Below, in pieces: positions 7,272 to 16,147 of a DNA stretch of 64,000 bases. Origin of the DNA: JBBSJZ01 sp041751935 (GTDB taxonomy: Bacteria > Planctomycetota > Planctomycetia > Pirellulales > Pirellulaceae). The position numbers and the translations under genes are program-made. The stretch is taken from positions 1 through 64,000 of the forward strand of contig JBGSIA010000080.1 in assembly GCA_041751935.1 (NCBI GenBank), given 5' to 3'. Positions within the stretch are counted from its first letter, which is position 1, and every line of letters starts with the position of its first letter. The notes beneath the pieces are model-generated. The model had not been told where the DNA came from. It was given only the letters and a program-made list of their open reading frames with translations, and did not search any database.

Positions 7272-8249
7272 ATGCATTTATCCAAGACATGCATGTCTCG
7301 CCGCAGGATGCTAACGATATCGTCGGCAGCAGTGATTTCCGGCGGAATCGCAGCGAACCGCTACGAGATCGCCGGGGCCGATGAACGAATCGTTGACTCG
7401 TCCGGCCGTGGCTGCTTACTTGGATTCAGCACGTATGGAATGCCATCGCTTACATCCGAAGAAGCTCTCGATGTACTCGCAGAAATTGGTTTCGATGCCG
7501 TTGAACTTGCTGTTCGCAATGGATCGGACGCCGATTCCGCGAAACTTACACCTGCTCGCAGGAAGGCGATTCGCGATCGTGTTGACAATTCGACGATGCG
7601 TCTGACTTCGTTAATGGAACATGTCTCCCCAACCACCGACGAGCAACAGGCCGTTGCGCTGAAAAGACTGAAACTAGCGGTCGACGTTGCGCATGACCTT
7701 TCGCCTGAAGCACCGCCGTTGGTGCAAACCGTGCTTGGCAATGGAGATTATGAACGATTGAAAACCCAGCTTCGTGATCGGCTTGGCCAGTGGGTGGACC
7801 TTGCTGATGCGAGCCAAACGACAATCGCCATCAAGCCTCATCGAGGCGGTGTCGTCTCGCAGCCCGCTGAAGCAGTTTGGTTATTCAACCAGCTTGGCAA
7901 TCCCAATCGTTTGCGAATGGTTTATGACTACAGTCACTACATTTATCGCGATCTGTCGCTGGCAGAAACCATCGAAGCGTCACTGCCGTATGTCGTTCAC
8001 GTCGCGGTGAAAGACGCCGTGTTGAATAACGATCGTGTTGAATTTAAATTGCCGGGAGAAGCTGGCACGATCGACTTTGCCGAATTGATTCGACGTCTGC
8101 ACGCTGGAGGTTACCGAGGCGACATCAATTGTGAAGTCAGTTCGATGGTTTCCAAACAGCCTGTTTACGATGCGATTGCCGCGGCACGATTGTGCTATCG
8201 GAACCTATCAACTGCGTTCGAGCGGTCAGGCGTGGACCGCGTCCGATGA
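7272..8249 (+). CDS. Secreted sugar phosphate isomerase/epimerase-like TIM-barrel protein
   Basis: The 325-aa product has a twin-arginine-like leader (CMSRRRMLTISSAAVISGGIAA) and then an AP-endonuclease-family-2 / xylose-isomerase-like barrel. Visible strands are LLGFSTYGMP, GFDAVELAVRNG, TIAIKPHRGGVVSQ, RMVYDYSHY and YVVHVAVKDAVL, with GDINCEVSS as the late strand carrying an acidic ligand. The ATG at 7272 is chosen because the longer frame (from GTG 7134) would translate the REP-like palindrome. ATG 7254 and ATG 7293 remain possible. The stop overlaps the next gene's ATG (ATGA), and a symporter follows, so this is probably a sugar or polyol processing and uptake operon. The substrate is not predictable. 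Confidence 0.85.
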   Translation: MHLSKTCMSRRRMLTISSAAVISGGIAANRYEIAGADERIVDSSGRGCLLGFSTYGMPSLTSEEALDVLAEIGFDAVELAVRNGSDADSAKLTPARRKAIRDRVDNSTMRLTSLMEHVSPTTDEQQAVALKRLKLAVDVAHDLSPEAPPLVQTVLGNGDYERLKTQLRDRLGQWVDLADASQTTIAIKPHRGGVVSQPAEAVWLFNQLGNPNRLRMVYDYSHYIYRDLSLAETIEASLPYVVHVAVKDAVLNNDRVEFKLPGEAGTIDFAELIRRLHAGGYRGDINCEVSSMVSKQPVYDAIAAARLCYRNLSTAFERSGVDRVR

Positions 8250-8557
8250 GTGAGCCTACTGTTGATGCAACTTCGACATTGGTGCGGCCAGCGAGAAAAT
8301 GGCTGACTATCATACTGGCTGTTGTTTTTGTGCTTAGCATTATCTTGGGCGCAGGCCCCGGTGTGTTGTTGGTGAATCGACCAGAAACAATTGTCGGCGT
8401 TCCGCTTGTGTACGCATGGGGTATCCTGTGGTACATCGTGCAAGTCATCGTTGTGCTGATCGCCTACTTTACAACTTGGAAACAAGCTGCGGAGGATATG
8501 GAATGCGATCGATGGGGTGCACCCCAAACGATCTACGGTGATGGAGAACCAGCGTGA
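8246..8557 (+). CDS. Small two-span membrane protein, likely symporter partner (DUF3311-like)
   Basis: This 103-aa protein has two hydrophobic helices (LTIILAVVFVLSIILGAGPG and YAWGILWYIVQVIVVLIAYF) separated by a short loop, with the motif NRPETIVGVPLVYAWG. Small proteins of this shape commonly precede sodium:solute symporters and are thought to be accessory subunits. The resemblance to DUF3311 is by pattern only. ATG 8246 overlaps the isomerase stop (ATGA). The stop at 8555-8557 overlaps the symporter start (TGATG). The tight coupling supports a joint complex in the cytoplasmic membrane. Confidence 0.75.
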   Translation: MSEPTVDATSTLVRPARKWLTIILAVVFVLSIILGAGPGVLLVNRPETIVGVPLVYAWGILWYIVQVIVVLIAYFTTWKQAAEDMECDRWGAPQTIYGDGEPA

Positions 8558-10134
8558 TGTCGATTCCCGTCTTGGTGGTCTTGCTGTACCTGGGCGTTCT
8601 AATGCTGCTGGGTTGGATGGGGTATCGATGCAGCGAACACAACGAAGACGATTACTATTTAGCCGGACGAAGCCAGGGTTGGATGATCTCATCCATGACG
8701 ATCATGGCAACGTTCTTCAGTTCGTTTGCGTTGCTGGGGGCTCCCGGAATGGTGTATCGCGAAGGAGTAGTTTTCGCACTGGTCAGCCTAAACGTACCGA
8801 TTGCCGGAGTCTGTATTTTTCTGTTGGGCGATCGTATTCGAAAAGCGGGCCGAGTCGGCGGCTACATTACTCAGGCCGACATGTTGTGCGATTACTATGG
8901 TGGCTCGGTCGTACTCAGACTATTGATTACGTTGGTCGGATTTCTGTTTGCGATACCTTACGTGATGATGCAGTTGAAGGCTGGCGGCGAACTTGCCGCG
9001 GTGCTGTTCCATCAATATGCACATGCGTTTGAGGCCGGAGCGATTGTTCTATCGATCATCACCGCGCTGTACATCATGATCGGAGGCATGCGAAGTGTCT
9101 CGTGGACGGACGCCCTTCAATGCATCTTGTTGATCACGGGCATGGTGCTAGGCGGGATTGCATTGCTTGTCAGTCTCGGTGGCCCGGCGGCTTTCCTTGA
9201 TCGAATCAGCGAACTACCGGAGTCGTCGCTAACCGTACCAGGGAACACTGGCTTCTGGCAGATCCCCATGCTATTCACAGTGTGCCTGCTGATGCCGATC
9301 GGTGGCATCATTCAGCCCGCGCAGTGGATGCGGTTCTATTCGGCTCGTGATTCCAACACGCTACGCCGAGGCGCAGTGATTTTCACAATCATCCTAACTG
9401 GCTGTTTCGTGTTCGCCATCATGCCGATCGGATTGGGAGCGCAGGTGCTGTATCCCTTGCAGTTGACGGCTGATGGAGTCTCGCCGAACGCCCAAGTTGA
9501 CAGCTATGACCAGATCCTTGTCATCATGCTCGGCGATTTGTTACCAGAATTGGTTGGCGGTCTGATGGGCTCGATCCTATCTTCGCTGATTGTTGTGGCG
9601 ATCATGGCGGCCGCAATGAGCACGGCGGACAGCAACCTGCATGCGCTCGGCGCCCTGTTTACCCGTGATATCTACGGGCGATTTCTGCGCAAGAGTTCAT
9701 CCGAAGGCGAAAGAGTTTGGGTCGGACAAGCCGTGATCGTGGTAGCGACAGCAGTTTCTTTGGCATTAGTTCTTATCGGCAGTCGTCCCGAGAGCAGCCT
9801 TACTGGGTTCATGGAGATGATCGTTGGTCTGGCCCTGTTCGCTGTCGCTTTCAGCGTTCAGTTACTTCCGATGACACTCGACGTGCTGTTTGTTCGACGC
9901 GGAACGAAGCATGCCGCGATTGCTGGCCTAGTGGGTGGACTAGTCGTGGCGTTTTGTTTTACACCACTGTTTCCCCCACTGTTCTCTGACGGTTCAGCAC
10001 CGCTCTTGCAATTGATCAACAAGGCGAAAACCTTCGCACCCATCCACGCGTCCGCCTGGGGACTCACCACCAACATGGTCGTTTTCGTTGTGGTTTCGTT
10101 CCTGCAGGGCTCAGTTTCGAATCGCCAGAGATAG
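8557..10134 (+). CDS. Sodium:solute symporter (SSS family)
   Basis: A 525-aa polytopic protein with about thirteen hydrophobic segments. It carries SSS features: EDDYYLAGRSQGW near the N-terminus, the MATFFSSFALLGAPG helix, a GGMRSVSWTDALQ segment, and AAAMSTADSNLHALGALFTRDIYGR, the family signature in the later half. It should import a sugar, organic acid or amino acid with Na+. The upstream isomerase suggests a sugar-like substrate. ATG 8557 is preferred (TGATG overlap with the small subunit). GTG 8554 would add one residue. Confidence 0.92.
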   Translation: MSIPVLVVLLYLGVLMLLGWMGYRCSEHNEDDYYLAGRSQGWMISSMTIMATFFSSFALLGAPGMVYREGVVFALVSLNVPIAGVCIFLLGDRIRKAGRVGGYITQADMLCDYYGGSVVLRLLITLVGFLFAIPYVMMQLKAGGELAAVLFHQYAHAFEAGAIVLSIITALYIMIGGMRSVSWTDALQCILLITGMVLGGIALLVSLGGPAAFLDRISELPESSLTVPGNTGFWQIPMLFTVCLLMPIGGIIQPAQWMRFYSARDSNTLRRGAVIFTIILTGCFVFAIMPIGLGAQVLYPLQLTADGVSPNAQVDSYDQILVIMLGDLLPELVGGLMGSILSSLIVVAIMAAAMSTADSNLHALGALFTRDIYGRFLRKSSSEGERVWVGQAVIVVATAVSLALVLIGSRPESSLTGFMEMIVGLALFAVAFSVQLLPMTLDVLFVRRGTKHAAIAGLVGGLVVAFCFTPLFPPLFSDGSAPLLQLINKAKTFAPIHASAWGLTTNMVVFVVVSFLQGSVSNRQR

Positions 10135-10202
10135 TCCGTGCCGCGATTATCTGTCCCGACGACATCGGCGAACGTGCTATCTGCCTAGGTGAATCATCCG
10201 TA

Positions 10203-10778
10203 TCAGGCCGATTGCATCGTCGAAGATTGAAGGCGTTCTGGGCGGTGTCCCAGTTTTAACTGGTTGGCGACAGTCGCTTGATTGATCGATTCGATCTGGT
10301 CAACACCGGCGGCCGTGATGGAGATTTGACCGCTCTCTTCGCGTCCGATGTAGCCCTTTTCGCGAAAGTACCAAAGGTGAAAGTTGAGTACTTCCACAGG
10401 AAACGACACTAAGGTTTCCAGGGTGCCAATACCGATGCCTGGTTTCTTGAAGTCACGGCGGCGTTGAGCATAAAGTACCGACAACAATTTGTATCGTTCT
10501 ATACAATCATCGCCGGCCGCATTGGCGCCGGCAACTAACTCCGACTTTATTTGCTTCTGACGCTCATACGACGCGTCATAAGCGGCGCGTTTTTGTGGAT
10601 CACGCAACGTGTCGTAGGCTTCGACGAGCTTACTGAAGAACGCTGAGTCACCAGTATTTGAAACATCTGGATGATGCTTTTTGGCCAGGAAGCGGAATAC
10701 GCGTTCAACAGTCGCGGAACTTGCATTCGGGCTGACTTCTAAAATTTCATAGTGGTCAACGAATTCTTTGGAAGCCAT
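10203..10778 (-). CDS. J-domain protein with winged-helix-like C-terminus
   Basis: The 191-aa product starts with a J domain (DHYEILEVSPNASSATVERV, HPD at residues 36-38, then AYDTLRDPQKRAAYD), which stimulates an Hsp70 ATPase. No Gly/Phe region or DnaJ zinc fingers follow, so this is a class III (specialised) J protein. The C-terminal part (ETLVSFPVEVLNFHLWYFREKGYIGREESGQISITAAGVDQIES) reads like a winged helix-turn-helix with a wing. ATG 10778 is chosen because the J domain begins right after it. A longer frame starts at 10814. It converges on the symporter gene and has no obvious operon partner. Confidence 0.85.
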   Translation of the reverse strand: MASKEFVDHYEILEVSPNASSATVERVFRFLAKKHHPDVSNTGDSAFFSKLVEAYDTLRDPQKRAAYDASYERQKQIKSELVAGANAAGDDCIERYKLLSVLYAQRRRDFKKPGIGIGTLETLVSFPVEVLNFHLWYFREKGYIGREESGQISITAAGVDQIESINQATVANQLKLGHRPERLQSSTMQSA

Positions 10779-10918
10779 GTAGTTGTCTCGTTTGAACGAA
10801 AAGGAACAGTCCAAACGAAATGTAGCTCGGTATAGACGTCCGCTCTATCAAAAGGACGCACCACCGCGATTCCAGCGGTCAGTTGTACCAGTAGTCGCGG
10901 TTGTACCGACTATAATGC

Positions 10919-12613
10919 TCACGGCAAGTTGGCGATCGCGGCCTTTCTTGCCGCCTCAAATTCATCGCCTGGCGTCCAGGCAGGCATTTGTGGGTCTTCG
11001 GCGACACGGCGTCCAACATGAAACAGCAGTCGGATGTCCTCCAAGGCGCCTGACAAATCCCAGTCTTCGCGATACTCATCACTTGGCTGGTGATAGATTT
11101 TTTCAACCCACTCATCCAATCGCTCTTTGCCCCATCCATCTGGCTTTCCGATCACGTTGATCCCCGAGTGCAGGTACACGCCGGGGACACCGATCTTGGC
11201 TAAGCTGAACTGATCCGAGCGGTAGTAGTAACCGCGATCAGGAAAATGGTCAGGGGTCACGATTCGTTGTTGAGCGCGGGCGATTGCTTTGACGAAACGA
11301 TCGAGGCTCGATTTGCCGTAGCCGATTACGTTGACGTCATGTGTCCGCCCGATGATGTTCGTACCATCCATGTTAATGACGGCGGCAAGTCGTCCTGGGA
11401 CAATGGGTGGATCGCTGGCAAAGTACTTTGAACCGAGCAAGCCCTGCTCTTCGGCGGACACAGCGGCAAACAGAATTGAACGCGAAGGTTTTTGCTCCAG
11501 TTGCGTGTACGCCTTTGCCATCGCCAGTAGCGCCGCAGTGCCGGACGCGTTATCGATCGCTCCGTTGTAGATGTTGTCGCTGTTCACGTCGCGTTCAGCC
11601 GCAAGCCCCAAATGATCGTGATGTGCCATGTACACAAGCACTTGGTCCTTCAACTCGGGGTCACTGCCAGGAAGTTTCCCCAAAACGTTCGCCGTATCTT
11701 GTTCTCTTACGTCAGCTGTCAGCTCGATAGACAGTGAGACGCCCAGCGGTTGTGGTTGAAAGTCGCGTGATTCGGCGGCGCCTCGAAGTTGATCGAGATC
11801 TCGTTCAGACAAGTCCGCAATTTTGCGTGCCGCTTCCTCGGTTGCCCAAGCCTTCAGGTCCATGCGAGGTCCTTGAGTGCCTCGCAATTCAAAGTCTTCC
11901 CCACTCCATGATGTTTGGATGACTTGCCAGGGATAACCCGCCGAGGGCGTCGTGTGAATGATGATCGCGCCGACAGCCCCCTTGCGCGCCGCTATTTCAT
12001 ACTTGTAGTCCCAGCGGCCATAATACAATCGGCGAGTTCCCTCAAATAAATTTGGATCAATAGCGGGATCGTTGTTCATCACTACCAAGATTTTTCCACT
12101 TACGTCGACATCCTTGTAATCATTCCAGTCGTACTCGGGAGCTTCGATGCCATAGCCGACAAACACCAGTTCCGCATCTTTGACGCTGATCGCATCCACC
12201 GGTCGACCGATGCTGGACATGAAATCCTGGACCGAGGTCAGCGATAGCGTTTTGTTATTGCCACGAAACACAACCTCAGCCGGTGCATGAGTACGAACAC
12301 CAACCAGTGGCACTGCTTGCAACCAACTGCCATCGGCTGCTGCGGGGGCAAGTCCCAGCGATTGAAATTGCGTCGAGAGATAAAGTTGCGTGAGCGTGTC
12401 TCCTCGCGAGCCTGGACCGCGACCTTCGAGCAAATCATCCGCTAAGAACCGAATGTGGCCGCGCAGTGTCGATTCATCAATAACTTGTGCAGCCGCGTTT
12501 TCGCTCGCGGACAAAGCTGCCGTCACTGGATCGTTGCCTTCTTGGGCAAGTGCAGCGGCGCCCGAGTAGGCGATCACCGCCAACAGGACAACATGAGTCT
12601 TAGAAAAATTCAT
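10919..12613 (-). CDS. Secreted M28-family zinc aminopeptidase with PA-like insert
   Basis: The 564-aa protein has a signal peptide (MNFSKTHVVLLAVIAYSGAAALAQ). An N-terminal region contains a protease-associated-type domain (KDVDVSGKILVVMNNDP, ARKGAVGAIIIHT). The M28 catalytic domain follows, with zinc-site motifs AHHDHLGL, GAIDNASGTAALLAMA and AVSAEEQGLLGSKYFA. The catalytic Glu and metal ligands all look present. Later HSGINVIGKPDGW and YHQPSDEY complete the family pattern. It should trim amino acids from exported peptides. It lies just upstream of a sulfatase on the same strand, with a 40-base gap. Confidence 0.92.
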   Translation of the reverse strand: MNFSKTHVVLLAVIAYSGAAALAQEGNDPVTAALSASENAAAQVIDESTLRGHIRFLADDLLEGRGPGSRGDTLTQLYLSTQFQSLGLAPAAADGSWLQAVPLVGVRTHAPAEVVFRGNNKTLSLTSVQDFMSSIGRPVDAISVKDAELVFVGYGIEAPEYDWNDYKDVDVSGKILVVMNNDPAIDPNLFEGTRRLYYGRWDYKYEIAARKGAVGAIIIHTTPSAGYPWQVIQTSWSGEDFELRGTQGPRMDLKAWATEEAARKIADLSERDLDQLRGAAESRDFQPQPLGVSLSIELTADVREQDTANVLGKLPGSDPELKDQVLVYMAHHDHLGLAAERDVNSDNIYNGAIDNASGTAALLAMAKAYTQLEQKPSRSILFAAVSAEEQGLLGSKYFASDPPIVPGRLAAVINMDGTNIIGRTHDVNVIGYGKSSLDRFVKAIARAQQRIVTPDHFPDRGYYYRSDQFSLAKIGVPGVYLHSGINVIGKPDGWGKERLDEWVEKIYHQPSDEYREDWDLSGALEDIRLLFHVGRRVAEDPQMPAWTPGDEFEAARKAAIANLP

Positions 12614-12653
12614 TGGGTAAAATCCTCAACCGTTTCTATTGGGAGTAGATAAT

Positions 12654-14321
12654 TCAGCGACTGCGTCCAGCTTCGATGATCTTGGTCAGCTCTAATTGCA
12701 ATCGCTCAGCAACGTCCGTGTTCTCGTCAATCACGTTCCTTTTCTCAGCGGGATCTGACGCTAGATCGAACAACTGCACTTCAGGAACATTCGTGTTAGC
12801 AAGTTCTTTTCGGACATTGACGTTGCGTGCCGACTTGTTTCTGTAGCGATGCAGTTTCCAGTTACCTGAACGAAAGCCAAGAGAATTTCTACCATTGTCC
12901 TGCTGGATCAAGTGGTCGCGGCCTTGGGCGCTAGGTACGCCCAGCAACGCATCGATCAAGTTAAAACTGTCCACGCAGGCATCGTCGGCAAGCGGTTGTT
13001 CGGTCAGTGCCGCGAGGCTGGCAGCGAGATCAATGGTACAGACAACTTGTTCACTGACACCCGGTTGAATTCGACCAGGCCACCGTGTGATGAACGGCGT
13101 GCGGGTGCCGCCTTCGTACACACTGTACTTGCCGCCGGAGAACGGTCCAGCAGGCTGGTGCATGCCGATCATCTCGATCGCTCCGTCCTTATATCCATCA
13201 TCAAGAACTGGACCATTATCACTGCAGAAGACCACGAGCGTCTTTTGCGTCAGTTGTAAACGTTCGAGAGTTTGCATCAGCTCGCCGACACACCAGTCGA
13301 TTTCAGTAATCGAGTCGCCACGAAAACCGAGCGATGTCTTGCCCTGGAATCGCTCGTGAGGAATACGTGGCACATGAATGTCATGGGAAGCGAAAAACAG
13401 GAAGAACGGTTCGTTCTGGTGAGCAGCGATAAACTCATTGGACTTCTCAACCCACTTGTCCGCCAAATCTTCATCGCGAAAACGCGCTGCACGGCCGCCC
13501 GTGTAGAAGCCGATGCGGCTGATCCCATTGTGAATGGTCGCGTTGTGGCCATGCGACCAATCCATTTTCAATGTATCGCGATGCGTGATACCGGTAGGAT
13601 GATCCGCAGGCGGTTGCTGATCACCGACCCAAAGTGGATCAGCGGGATCGAGATTGAGCACACGGTGGTCCTGTACATAAACTTGCGGCACTCGATCGTT
13701 GGTTGTTGGCAACAGAAAGCAACTGTCAAAACCAATTTCAAGCGGTCCAGGTTTTAGCTCACCATTCCAATCAGGGCCGGCATTGTCGCCCAAACCCAAA
13801 TGCCATTTTCCAACCACTGCGGTAGCATAGCCAGCGCGACCTAGGATCGATGCAATCGTATCGGTTCCTGGCTGAATGATTGCGGGAGCGTTGGGCGGCG
13901 CGATGCCGGTTCCTTCTGCGCGGAAAGCATAGGTGCCGGTCAGTAGCGAAAAGCGAGTTGGCGTGCAGGTCGACGCCGAGCAGTAGCCATCGGTGAACCG
14001 CAAGCCTTCGGCGGCCAGCCGATCGATGTTTGGAGTTTTTAATGAGGTCGCGCCATAGCACGAGACGTCGCCGTAGCCCAAGTCGTCGGCCATGATCACA
14101 ATTACATTGGGTTGCTGGGCGGGCACATCAAGTTGCTGGGCGGTTTGTGCTGAAAGCGCAGTCGCACAAAGGAGTTGACCCAGCCAAGCGGTATACCCCA
14201 TCAAAGCGGTACACGCAGTGCAGGAAATCGCGGATGCAGCGCCCTGGAAACGATGCCGCGATGATCGGTGATAGATGATCACCGCGAATTGCTGAATGCA
14301 GCTCCTTAGAATCTGACGCAT
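12654..14321 (-). CDS. Sulfatase (formylglycine-type arylsulfatase family)
   Basis: The 555-aa product contains the sulfatase N-terminal metal site (NVIVIMADDLGYGD, Asp79-Asp80) and the modification motif CTPTR with Cys119 as the residue converted to formylglycine. It also has GKWHLG and the C-terminal SDNGPVLDDGYKDG block. The end shows the typical QLFDLASDPAEKRNVI. ATG 14321 is chosen. The frame stays open to 14648 but would overlap the PSP1-like gene. ATG 14201 would give a neater signal peptide (MGYTAWLGQLLCATALSAQT) and is a real alternative. It is probably exported and desulfates a sulfated polysaccharide or small sugar. Marine planctomycetes carry many paralogues. Confidence 0.92.
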   Translation of the reverse strand: MRQILRSCIQQFAVIIYHRSSRHRFQGAASAISCTACTALMGYTAWLGQLLCATALSAQTAQQLDVPAQQPNVIVIMADDLGYGDVSCYGATSLKTPNIDRLAAEGLRFTDGYCSASTCTPTRFSLLTGTYAFRAEGTGIAPPNAPAIIQPGTDTIASILGRAGYATAVVGKWHLGLGDNAGPDWNGELKPGPLEIGFDSCFLLPTTNDRVPQVYVQDHRVLNLDPADPLWVGDQQPPADHPTGITHRDTLKMDWSHGHNATIHNGISRIGFYTGGRAARFRDEDLADKWVEKSNEFIAAHQNEPFFLFFASHDIHVPRIPHERFQGKTSLGFRGDSITEIDWCVGELMQTLERLQLTQKTLVVFCSDNGPVLDDGYKDGAIEMIGMHQPAGPFSGGKYSVYEGGTRTPFITRWPGRIQPGVSEQVVCTIDLAASLAALTEQPLADDACVDSFNLIDALLGVPSAQGRDHLIQQDNGRNSLGFRSGNWKLHRYRNKSARNVNVRKELANTNVPEVQLFDLASDPAEKRNVIDENTDVAERLQLELTKIIEAGRSR

Positions 14322-14415
14322 GTCGAAACTCGTTTTGAGGAACGTGAGTGTGTCGCGACCGGGATAATTCAGAGGCGACAACGAAATGTACAGTTTAATG
14401 AGGTTTGATTGACGC

Positions 14416-14940
14416 TCAGGAGTGGCATACCGATGCGATAGAACAGCCGATGCAATTCCCGCCGCAACCTTTCGATTCGCTCGTGCCACAACCTTCGCCG
14501 CAACCTTCACTGAGCAGTTTCGCAAGCGGCCCAGTTCGCACGACGGATTCATAGTCGGCGGCAATTTTGCGGATATGACTTTCCGTCGCCAAATCAACGT
14601 TGCCGAGAAAGTGCAGCACAATTGAGCGGCCATCAAATAAGTGATCAATCTCCAGCAGAGTTGCCGACGGGCTGCGGATACGTAAATCTTGGCGGCATTT
14701 TTCGATAGCGCGGCGTTTGTGGCGTTGCAATCGGCGGATTAAAAGTTCATCCTCAGCACCCGCAATTCGCAGTATACGCGAGCTAGTTTCGGCAACATGT
14801 TTGGCTTCGTTCAGGACTTCGCCGATTTCCAGTCCGCGAGCGGATCGGACGATCACGTGGTTTCCACGCCCAAACATTGACTCGCTATGAGACAACTGCA
14901 CTTCGGCTAGCACGCCGACACGGACGAAGTAATGGGGCAT
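14416..14940 (-). CDS. PSP1/RicT-like protein with Cys-rich tail
   Basis: The 174-aa product matches the PSP1 C-terminal domain: RGNHVIVRSARGLEIGEVL, the basic LLIRRLQRHKRRAIEKCR helix, LLEIDHLFDGRSIVLHFLG and the closing VRTGPLAKLLSEG. Proteins of this domain include YaaT/RicT, part of an Fe-S-containing complex acting with RNase Y in Bacillus. The last 30 residues carry seven cysteines in GCGEGCG, GCGGNC and IGCSIASVC, suggesting metal or Fe-S binding. It is shorter than RicT (about 270 aa). The end of the gene is only 94 bases from the sulfatase start, so co-transcription is possible. The link to RNA decay here is an inference. Confidence 0.75.
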   Translation of the reverse strand: MPHYFVRVGVLAEVQLSHSESMFGRGNHVIVRSARGLEIGEVLNEAKHVAETSSRILRIAGAEDELLIRRLQRHKRRAIEKCRQDLRIRSPSATLLEIDHLFDGRSIVLHFLGNVDLATESHIRKIAADYESVVRTGPLAKLLSEGCGEGCGTSESKGCGGNCIGCSIASVCHS

Positions 14941-15092
14941 GGAAAGAACGGCCGGGGGCGGGCATCTTGTGGAAACAGCGGACAGGTTCCACTATGTTGG
15001 TCGATTCTGCCGCTCGAAGCAATCAGTGTCCGACGATCAATTCCCGGCAACCTGTGCCCATTTGTTCCCCGTTCCAACATCACTCTCTGGTT

Positions 15093-16142
15093 ATGACTCT
15101 AGCCTCCCCCACTCGAACGACCGCGACCTCCACAGTTCCCGGTTCTGTCGATCTTGATCGCTACAATCGCATGGCTGACGCGGTATTGGACGGGGACGTG
15201 ATCTCACGCGAAGACGCATTGTCGATTCTCGCGGCTCCCGACGATGACGTTCTGGCGATTCTGGCGGCAGGCTTTCGCATTCGCCAGAAGTACTTTGGTC
15301 GGACGGTTCAGTTGTACTTTCTGATGAGCGCCAAGAGCGGCTTGTGCCCAGAGGACTGTCAATATTGCAGCCAGTCGAAGATTTCCGACGCACCGATCCC
15401 CAAGTACAACATTCTTCGCCGAGACGTGCTGCTTCAAGCCGCTGCACTTGCTTCGGAGCGGGGCGCCAAGACGTACTGTCTTGTTATCTCGGCACGCGGG
15501 CCGAACGAGCGCGAGATGCGGGCCGTGGAGGAGGTCGTACCGGAAATCAAGCGACGTCACGGCTTGGATATTTGTGCCTGCTTGGGCCTGCTTTCGCGTG
15601 AGCAAGCGGACCGGCTAAAAGCGTGCGGTGTGGATCGCGTCAATCATAATTTGAACACGAGTGAATCGTACTACGCTGAGATATGTACCACACATACTTA
15701 CGCGGACCGAGTCCAGACTCTGCGACACGTCCGTGACGCGGGAATGGAAATGTGCAGCGGGGGCATCATTGGAATGGGGGAGAAGCATCAGGACGTCGTG
15801 TCGATGGCCTTTGACCTACGTGAACTTGGAGTCCATTCCATTCCGCTAAATTTTCTCAATGCCATCGACGGAACACCGCTAGCCGGAAACGATGCGCTGA
15901 CTCCCCAGGATTGCTTGCGAGCGTTGGCAATGTTCCGCTTCGTGAATCCGACCCGCGAGTTGCGAATTTCAGGTGGTCGCGAGATCCATCTTCGATCATT
16001 GCAACCGCTGGGGTTGTACGTCGCGAACAGCTTGTTCGTCGGCGATTACCTGACGACCAAAGGCCAAGCTCCACAAGCTGACTATGATATGATCCGTGAC
16101 CTGGGATTTGACGTCACTACATCCATGATTCCGACTGAGTGA
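15093..16142 (+). CDS. bioB: Biotin synthase
   Basis: The 349-aa protein is a radical-SAM enzyme that inserts sulfur into dethiobiotin. The SAM cluster motif is CPEDCQYC (Cys85, Cys89, Cys92), preceded by YFLMSAKSGL. Other BioB features are NHNLNTSESYYAEICTTHTY, CSGGIIGMGE, SIPLNFLNAIDGTPL and RISGGREIHLR, whose Arg binds the auxiliary [2Fe-2S] cluster. Length is normal. ATG 15093 is chosen because the sequence after it resembles other BioB N-termini, while the longer frame from 14877 would be antisense to the PSP1-like gene. No other biotin gene is nearby. The stop overlaps a possible GTG start of the next gene. Confidence 0.95.
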   Translation: MTLASPTRTTATSTVPGSVDLDRYNRMADAVLDGDVISREDALSILAAPDDDVLAILAAGFRIRQKYFGRTVQLYFLMSAKSGLCPEDCQYCSQSKISDAPIPKYNILRRDVLLQAAALASERGAKTYCLVISARGPNEREMRAVEEVVPEIKRRHGLDICACLGLLSREQADRLKACGVDRVNHNLNTSESYYAEICTTHTYADRVQTLRHVRDAGMEMCSGGIIGMGEKHQDVVSMAFDLRELGVHSIPLNFLNAIDGTPLAGNDALTPQDCLRALAMFRFVNPTRELRISGGREIHLRSLQPLGLYVANSLFVGDYLTTKGQAPQADYDMIRDLGFDVTTSMIPTE

Positions 16143-16147
16143 AATCA

